Below, one piece after another: positions 60,242 through 64,000 of a DNA stretch of 64,000 nucleotides; position 1 is the stretch's first letter, and every line of letters starts with the position of its first letter. This DNA comes from Flavobacteriia bacterium (GTDB lineage: Bacteria > Bacteroidota > Bacteroidia > Flavobacteriales_D > Crocinitomicaceae). A program made the translations under genes and the position numbers. Where the stretch lies: assembly GCA_947450325.1 (NCBI GenBank), contig CANFUT010000003.1:62001-126000 (forward strand), read 5' to 3'. The notes below the pieces were generated by a model. It was given only the letters and a program-made list of their open reading frames with translations. It was not told the DNA's origin and did not search any database.

Positions 60242-61816
60242 ATGATGAATAATCAATTTGATTATGATTACGTAATTATCGGAAGCGGTTTTGGAGGCTC
60301 TGTTTCTGCACTTCGACTTTCTGAAAAAGGCTATAAAGTATTGGTAGTAGAGCAGGGAAAATGGTTTAATCAGCCTGAAGATTTTCCTAAAACCAATTGG
60401 AATTTAAAGAAATGGATGTGGGCCCCGAAAATCGGTTTTCAAGGGATTTTTAATTTAACATTTTTTCGCCACGTTGCTGTGTTGAGCGGTACTGGAGTAG
60501 GTGGAGGTTCATTAGTTTACGCGAATACTTTGCCTATCCCAAAATCTGGTTTTTTTAATTCTGGTTCGTGGCAAGGTTTGGTAGATTGGGAAAAAGATTT
60601 ACAGCCATTTTATTTAATTTCAAAGAAAATGTTGGGCGCTGAAATGCATCCTTACATGAGTAAGAGTGACAAAGTGATGCAAACGCTGGCAGAAGAAATG
60701 GGCAACAAAGATGACTTTGAGAAAACAGAAGTTGCTGTTTATTTTGGCAAACCTGGAGAAACTGTTTCAGATCCCTATTTTGAGGGTAAAGGTCCTGATA
60801 GAACTGGATGTAATTTATGCGGCGGTTGCATGTTAGGTTGTCGTTTCAATGCCAAAAACACATTGGATAAAAACTATCTACATCTTGCACAACAATTAGG
60901 CTGTGAAATCAAAGCCGAAACCATTGTATATGATGTAATTCCGTTGGATCAAGATGGGAGCGAAGGCTATCAAATCAAATTCAAAGAATCACTCAAAAGT
61001 TTCCCGAAAAAAGGTTCAGTCACAACCAAAGGTGTCATTTTTGCTGGGGGCGTTTTAGGTACCATGGATTTACTGTTGAAATTGAAAGAAACTTCCTTGC
61101 CCAATCTTTCAGACACATTAGGAAAAGGAATCAGAACCAATTCTGAAAGTTTGATCGGCGTCACCACTTTTGACAAGAATACTTCGTTTTCGGAAGGAAT
61201 TGCCATTGGTTCGATTATAAATATTGATGAAAATCGACATGTTGAACCTGTGAAATACCCTGATGGCTCAGGATTTTGGCGTATTTTTATGGCGCCGATG
61301 GTACAAGGAAAATCTGTTGGAGTTCGCTTTTTTAGAATGATAAAAGATTTGATTTCACATCCTGTGGACAATTTTAAAGCATTTTTAGTGGATGATTGGA
61401 GCAAAAGAACTCACATTTTGCTTTACATGGAAAGCATAGATTCTACTTTGCAAATGAAACGAACAAAGTTAGGTTATAAGAAAACCAACATTGAAGCGGG
61501 AGCAGCACCAACAGCTTTCAATCCAATTGCCCAATCGATTGCTAAAAAAGTTGAAAAAATCATTGATGGAAAAGCAATGGTTATGAGCAGCGAAACGCTT
61601 TTTGGAATTCCCACAACAGCGCATATTTTAGGTGGTGCTTGCATGGGTAAAGATGAAAATGAAGGTGTGATTGATTCTAATAATCACGTTTTCAATTATC
61701 AAAATATGCTCGTGTGCGATGGCAGCATGATTTCAGCGAATATTGGTGTAAATCCAAGTTTGTCAATTACTGCAATTACTGAACGCGCCATGAGTTTAAT
61801 TCCTGACAAGAAATAA
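60242..61816 (+). CDS. GMC-type FAD oxidoreductase with a ferredoxin-like Cys motif
   Basis: 524 residues. N-terminal FAD-binding DYVIIGSGFGGSVSALRL (GxGxxG 14-19), LVVEQGKW, LSGTGVGGGSLVYAN, and the C-terminal GGACMGKDENEGVIDSNN, NMLVCDGSMISANIGVNPSL typical of the GMC/cholesterol-oxidase-like branch. At 190-200 the sequence GCNLCGGCMLGC has C-x2-C-x2-C-x3-C, as in [4Fe-4S] ferredoxins. I believe related proteins share it, but I cannot say whether it binds a cluster. It is next to alkB, so it could oxidise the alkanol to an aldehyde, which is inference. Start ATG 60242 or the adjacent ATG 60245. Confidence 0.88.
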   Translation: MMNNQFDYDYVIIGSGFGGSVSALRLSEKGYKVLVVEQGKWFNQPEDFPKTNWNLKKWMWAPKIGFQGIFNLTFFRHVAVLSGTGVGGGSLVYANTLPIPKSGFFNSGSWQGLVDWEKDLQPFYLISKKMLGAEMHPYMSKSDKVMQTLAEEMGNKDDFEKTEVAVYFGKPGETVSDPYFEGKGPDRTGCNLCGGCMLGCRFNAKNTLDKNYLHLAQQLGCEIKAETIVYDVIPLDQDGSEGYQIKFKESLKSFPKKGSVTTKGVIFAGGVLGTMDLLLKLKETSLPNLSDTLGKGIRTNSESLIGVTTFDKNTSFSEGIAIGSIINIDENRHVEPVKYPDGSGFWRIFMAPMVQGKSVGVRFFRMIKDLISHPVDNFKAFLVDDWSKRTHILLYMESIDSTLQMKRTKLGYKKTNIEAGAAPTAFNPIAQSIAKKVEKIIDGKAMVMSSETLFGIPTTAHILGGACMGKDENEGVIDSNNHVFNYQNMLVCDGSMISANIGVNPSLSITAITERAMSLIPDKK

Positions 61817-61822
61817 GTTAAT

Positions 61823-62851
61823 TTATTTGAAATTTTTCTTCGATGCTTGGACTTGAATGAATTCTATTTTACCATTTGGAATCGATGCGTAAATAATACC
61901 ATTCTTTTGGTGCATGGCAAAGTAATTTCCGTCTTGAAATTTTTCCCAAGTTTTCCCTTTGTCTTTCGAAATATCAATACCAGTTGTGCCGCAGGCATAC
62001 AAATTTCCTTCATAGAAAATCACGCAGGAACGATAGCCTAATGCTGGCTTCTCTGAACGCATCCAGCTCAAACCGCCATCGATGGTGAAAAAACTCGTGC
62101 TTTCAGAATTTTTAGGCTGTGTATAATCGCCGCCAACAATTACCATTTCATTTGGATTGATTGCACATAGTGAAAACGGACCGCTACCATTTGATTTCGG
62201 ATAATTTAACTCGGTAATTTGCCAAGTTTTTCCTGCGTTTGTTGATTTAAAAAATCTACTTGTCATTCCACCGCTCACAAAAACAAAAGTAGAATCGTTT
62301 AAGCAATGAACCGTCGATCCGCTTGCTGCAAATCCAGCTTCTCCTCTTTCTGCTTGCAATTTAGGCGAAATTTCCGTCCAATGCAAACCAAAATCAGCGG
62401 TTTTATAAAGCGTAAAAAATCCATCAACTGGATCTCCCATTAAAAATCCAACACCAGATGGTAGGATGTCCATTCCATCCAAAAATATTGCTTTATTTGA
62501 AATAGATTGTGTTTGTTCTTTTCGATTTTTTAAATTCAAAACGACACTAGAATCATTTGATTGCATGGCAACCAAGGTTTTCTTTCCCGTTAGGGCAATG
62601 TCTCTAATTTCAGCAATCGGTTTCTTCGAAATTTGTTTTGATTTGAAATTTTTAAGGTTCACTTTGTAAATGAAACCATCAGAATTTCCGACGTATAAGT
62701 TTTTTGAATCACTTGTAATTGCGCGTGAATAGGTTGAATCAGAAGCATATTTAAAGTTCGGATTTTCCCAATGAGTAGGTCTGTAACGACAACATGATTG
62801 AAGAATCAAGATTCCAAAACAAAAAGCGAAAAATGTAAAACTATTTTTCAT
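61823..62851 (-). CDS. Lipoprotein with Ycf48/BNR-type propeller
   Basis: 342 residues. Signal peptide with lipobox (CFGILILQSC). The rest is a beta-propeller of the photosystem II assembly factor/BNR type: blades with DxGxxW-like turns such as TADFGLHWTEIS, STNAGKTWQITEL, TIDGGLSWMRSEK and DKGKTWEKFQ. Such propellers are common in Bacteroidota lipoproteins; the partner is unknown. Start ATG 62851 (MKNSFTFFAF), 11 bases inside the end of the acyltransferase gene; the reading to 62878 would add 9 residues before the signal peptide. Convergent with the GMC gene. Confidence 0.85.
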   Translation of the reverse strand: MKNSFTFFAFCFGILILQSCCRYRPTHWENPNFKYASDSTYSRAITSDSKNLYVGNSDGFIYKVNLKNFKSKQISKKPIAEIRDIALTGKKTLVAMQSNDSSVVLNLKNRKEQTQSISNKAIFLDGMDILPSGVGFLMGDPVDGFFTLYKTADFGLHWTEISPKLQAERGEAGFAASGSTVHCLNDSTFVFVSGGMTSRFFKSTNAGKTWQITELNYPKSNGSGPFSLCAINPNEMVIVGGDYTQPKNSESTSFFTIDGGLSWMRSEKPALGYRSCVIFYEGNLYACGTTGIDISKDKGKTWEKFQDGNYFAMHQKNGIIYASIPNGKIEFIQVQASKKNFK

Positions 62852-63779
62852 GTTGTGACGGGATAAATTTTGCTTCAAATTTTGACTTTTGTTCCAATTT
62901 AAGACTTTCTAAATCAGCTGGTACATCGCGTTTCCATCTTTTGTGAGACCAAAGCCAAAATTGTGGATTTCGAATGATTTCTTTTTCCAATAATTTGGTG
63001 TGCATTTCAGTGATTTCTCCCCAACTTTTGGAGGATAAATTGTCTGTAATCAATTTTAATTCCATGGAATAATGTCCGCGTTTTACTTTGTGCAAAACGA
63101 AAAACACAACTGCTTGTTGGTATTGATGCGCCATTTGCTCACAACCAAACAAAACCGCCGTTGGTTGATTCAAAAACTCCATCCAATAAGCTTTTCGTGC
63201 GTCTCCAGGTGATTGATCTGATAAAATCAAAGTCGCAAAAACGTCATTTTTCATTTCCTCAAAAGCAGTTCGCACATTTTTTGAGTTTAAAATTTTCATT
63301 CCGAAGCGACTTCTTTGCTCGTTGATTTTTTTATCCCAAAAAGCGCTTGTCATCGGCATTCCTATTCCTACAGCTTGGTGTTTGAACAATAAATTTTGCC
63401 CCGTAATCAACCATTCCCAATTGTTGTAATGACCTGAAACGAGTAAAACACTTTGATTTTTCTCAAAAAGTTCGGTCATTAATTCAGGATTTTGAACAGT
63501 CAATCTTCTGCGCAATTCATTTTCTGAAATACTTAAATTTTTAACACCTTCAGCCAATAAATCAGTAAAATGTCTATAAAATTGATTTCGTATTTTCTTG
63601 ATTTCACGACTCGATTTTTCTGGAAAAGAACGTTTTAAATTTCCTTCAATGACCTTTTTTCTATACGGAACAATGGAAATGAGAAGTAAAAAGAAAAAAT
63701 CTGTGAATAAATAGATAATTCGCAGTGGAAGCAAAGAAATTGGATAAACTAAAATATAATATGCGATTTTGGCGAACAT
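62841..63779 (-). CDS. LpxL/HtrB-type lipid A acyltransferase family protein
   Basis: 312 residues; inner-membrane acyltransferase of the LpxL/LpxM family, adding secondary acyl chains to lipid A or a related lipid. One N-terminal hydrophobic helix (about 6-30), the catalytic H-x4-E motif in VSGHYNNWEWL, the middle SDQSPGDARKAYWMEFLNQPTA and the C-terminal NPQFWLWSHKRWKR (normally WxWxHKRW) are all present. It overlaps the rarA stop by one base (TAATG) and the propeller lipoprotein by 11 bases, so it is part of one minus-strand transcript. Confidence 0.92.
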   Translation of the reverse strand: MFAKIAYYILVYPISLLPLRIIYLFTDFFFLLLISIVPYRKKVIEGNLKRSFPEKSSREIKKIRNQFYRHFTDLLAEGVKNLSISENELRRRLTVQNPELMTELFEKNQSVLLVSGHYNNWEWLITGQNLLFKHQAVGIGMPMTSAFWDKKINEQRSRFGMKILNSKNVRTAFEEMKNDVFATLILSDQSPGDARKAYWMEFLNQPTAVLFGCEQMAHQYQQAVVFFVLHKVKRGHYSMELKLITDNLSSKSWGEITEMHTKLLEKEIIRNPQFWLWSHKRWKRDVPADLESLKLEQKSKFEAKFIPSQHEK

Positions 63780-64000
63780 TATTTATACTTATTGGTCCAT
63801 AGTTTTTGGATAATTTCTGCAATTTCTTGCTCTTTTTTGCTACTTCCTGCTTTGAAAAAATTAGTCGTTTTGATGGCTTCGGGAAGAAATTCTTGTTGAA
63901 CAAAATTTCCAGGAAAATCATGCGAATACAAATATCCATCTCCGTAACCCAATTCATTCATCAGTTTGGTTGGTGCATTACGAAGAGGCAATGGAACTGG
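63779..64000 (-). CDS. rarA: Replication-associated recombination protein RarA, C-terminal part (partial)
   Basis: The last 73 residues of a protein that begins beyond the window end. They read PVPLPLRNAPTKLMNELG, YLYSHDFPGNFVQQEFLPEA, the highly conserved end of RarA/MgsA (related to clamp-loader AAA+ ATPases and eukaryotic WRNIP1), which acts at stalled forks. The final stretch is a helical tail (KEQEIAEIIQKLWTNKYK). The stop TAA overlaps the acyltransferase start ATG by one base. Confidence 0.92.
   Translation of the reverse strand, partial: PVPLPLRNAPTKLMNELGYGDGYLYSHDFPGNFVQQEFLPEAIKTTNFFKAGSSKKEQEIAEIIQKLWTNKYK

Noticed and set aside
60970-61404. 144-codon open frame on the minus strand
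   Set aside because: Antisense to the GMC oxidoreductase, which is clearly real.
63661-63957. 98-codon open frame on the minus strand
   Set aside because: Out of frame across the junction of rarA and the acyltransferase gene, both of which are well supported.

Overview
The window is AT-rich and bacterial, and it reads as a Bacteroidota chromosome, most likely a member of the Flavobacteriales (possibly the Crocinitomicaceae/Fluviicola side; that placement is inference). Seven proteins end in type IX secretion sorting domains (four type A, three type B, the latter with the gliding-motility-associated C-terminus). Upstream regions carry the Bacteroidota -7 element TAnnTTTG instead of an E. coli -10 box and have little Shine-Dalgarno sequence. 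Several families are typical of the phylum: the DUF3822-rsmD-coaD run, a short DUF2027-Smr protein, a CCC-motif/DUF2752 pair, and an Nth without its iron-sulfur cluster. Genes are densely packed and no gene-free stretch exceeds 300 bases. I see no prophage, insertion sequence, CRISPR array or rRNA. The only RNA gene is a tRNA-Leu.

Layout. 0-5.4 kb: the end of a secreted protein, the cbpA-cbpM chaperone pair, then a five-gene minus-strand operon (DUF3822, rsmD, coaD, redoxin-like, GNAT). 5.6-15.7 kb: a RecD-like helicase, a large unknown secreted protein, a type A secreted protein, an amino acid permease with an unusual extra domain, ffh, a YdcF-like protein and rplS. 15.9-20 kb: a small secreted protein and a 1228-residue type B adhesin-like protein. 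20-31.8 kb: mostly housekeeping (proline dehydrogenase, aroB, dnaX, Smr, yaaA, nth, rluF) plus an exported dikinase-like lipoprotein. 31.9-39 kb: a CotH/lamin-tail surface protein, tRNA-Leu, an ECF sigma/anti-sigma/Spy-like operon and ornithine aminotransferase. 39.2-48.2 kb: small membrane proteins, ettA, VF530, a cell-envelope lipoprotein pair, pepD and a DUF3820 protein. 48.3-58 kb: secreted proteins, including a 1780-residue type B protein. 58.3-61.8 kb: a metallo-hydrolase, an AlkB-type alkane hydroxylase and a GMC oxidoreductase. 61.8-64 kb: a propeller lipoprotein, an LpxL-like acyltransferase and the end of rarA.

How the genes work together. The T9SS cargo proteins and lipoproteins make up the surface and secretome part. 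dnaX, rarA, nth and the helicase serve replication and repair. ffh, rplS, ettA, rsmD and rluF serve translation and export. alkB and the GMC oxidase look like consecutive steps of alkane or fatty alcohol oxidation.

The points I would look at first are: (1) dnaX, whose gamma frame ends just after an 11-A run while the tau C-terminus stays open in the -1 frame, a strong case for programmed slippage; (2) a 24-base motif present four times between genes within 6 kb, which I do not recognise; (3) a lipoprotein with a phosphohistidine domain followed by a PEP-synthase-type ATP-binding domain, in the order of glucan water dikinases, on the wrong side of the membrane for ATP; (4) a permease with a duplicated soluble domain; (5) -7 boxes so close to start codons that leaderless transcripts are likely. 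I found no clearly new multi-gene system.
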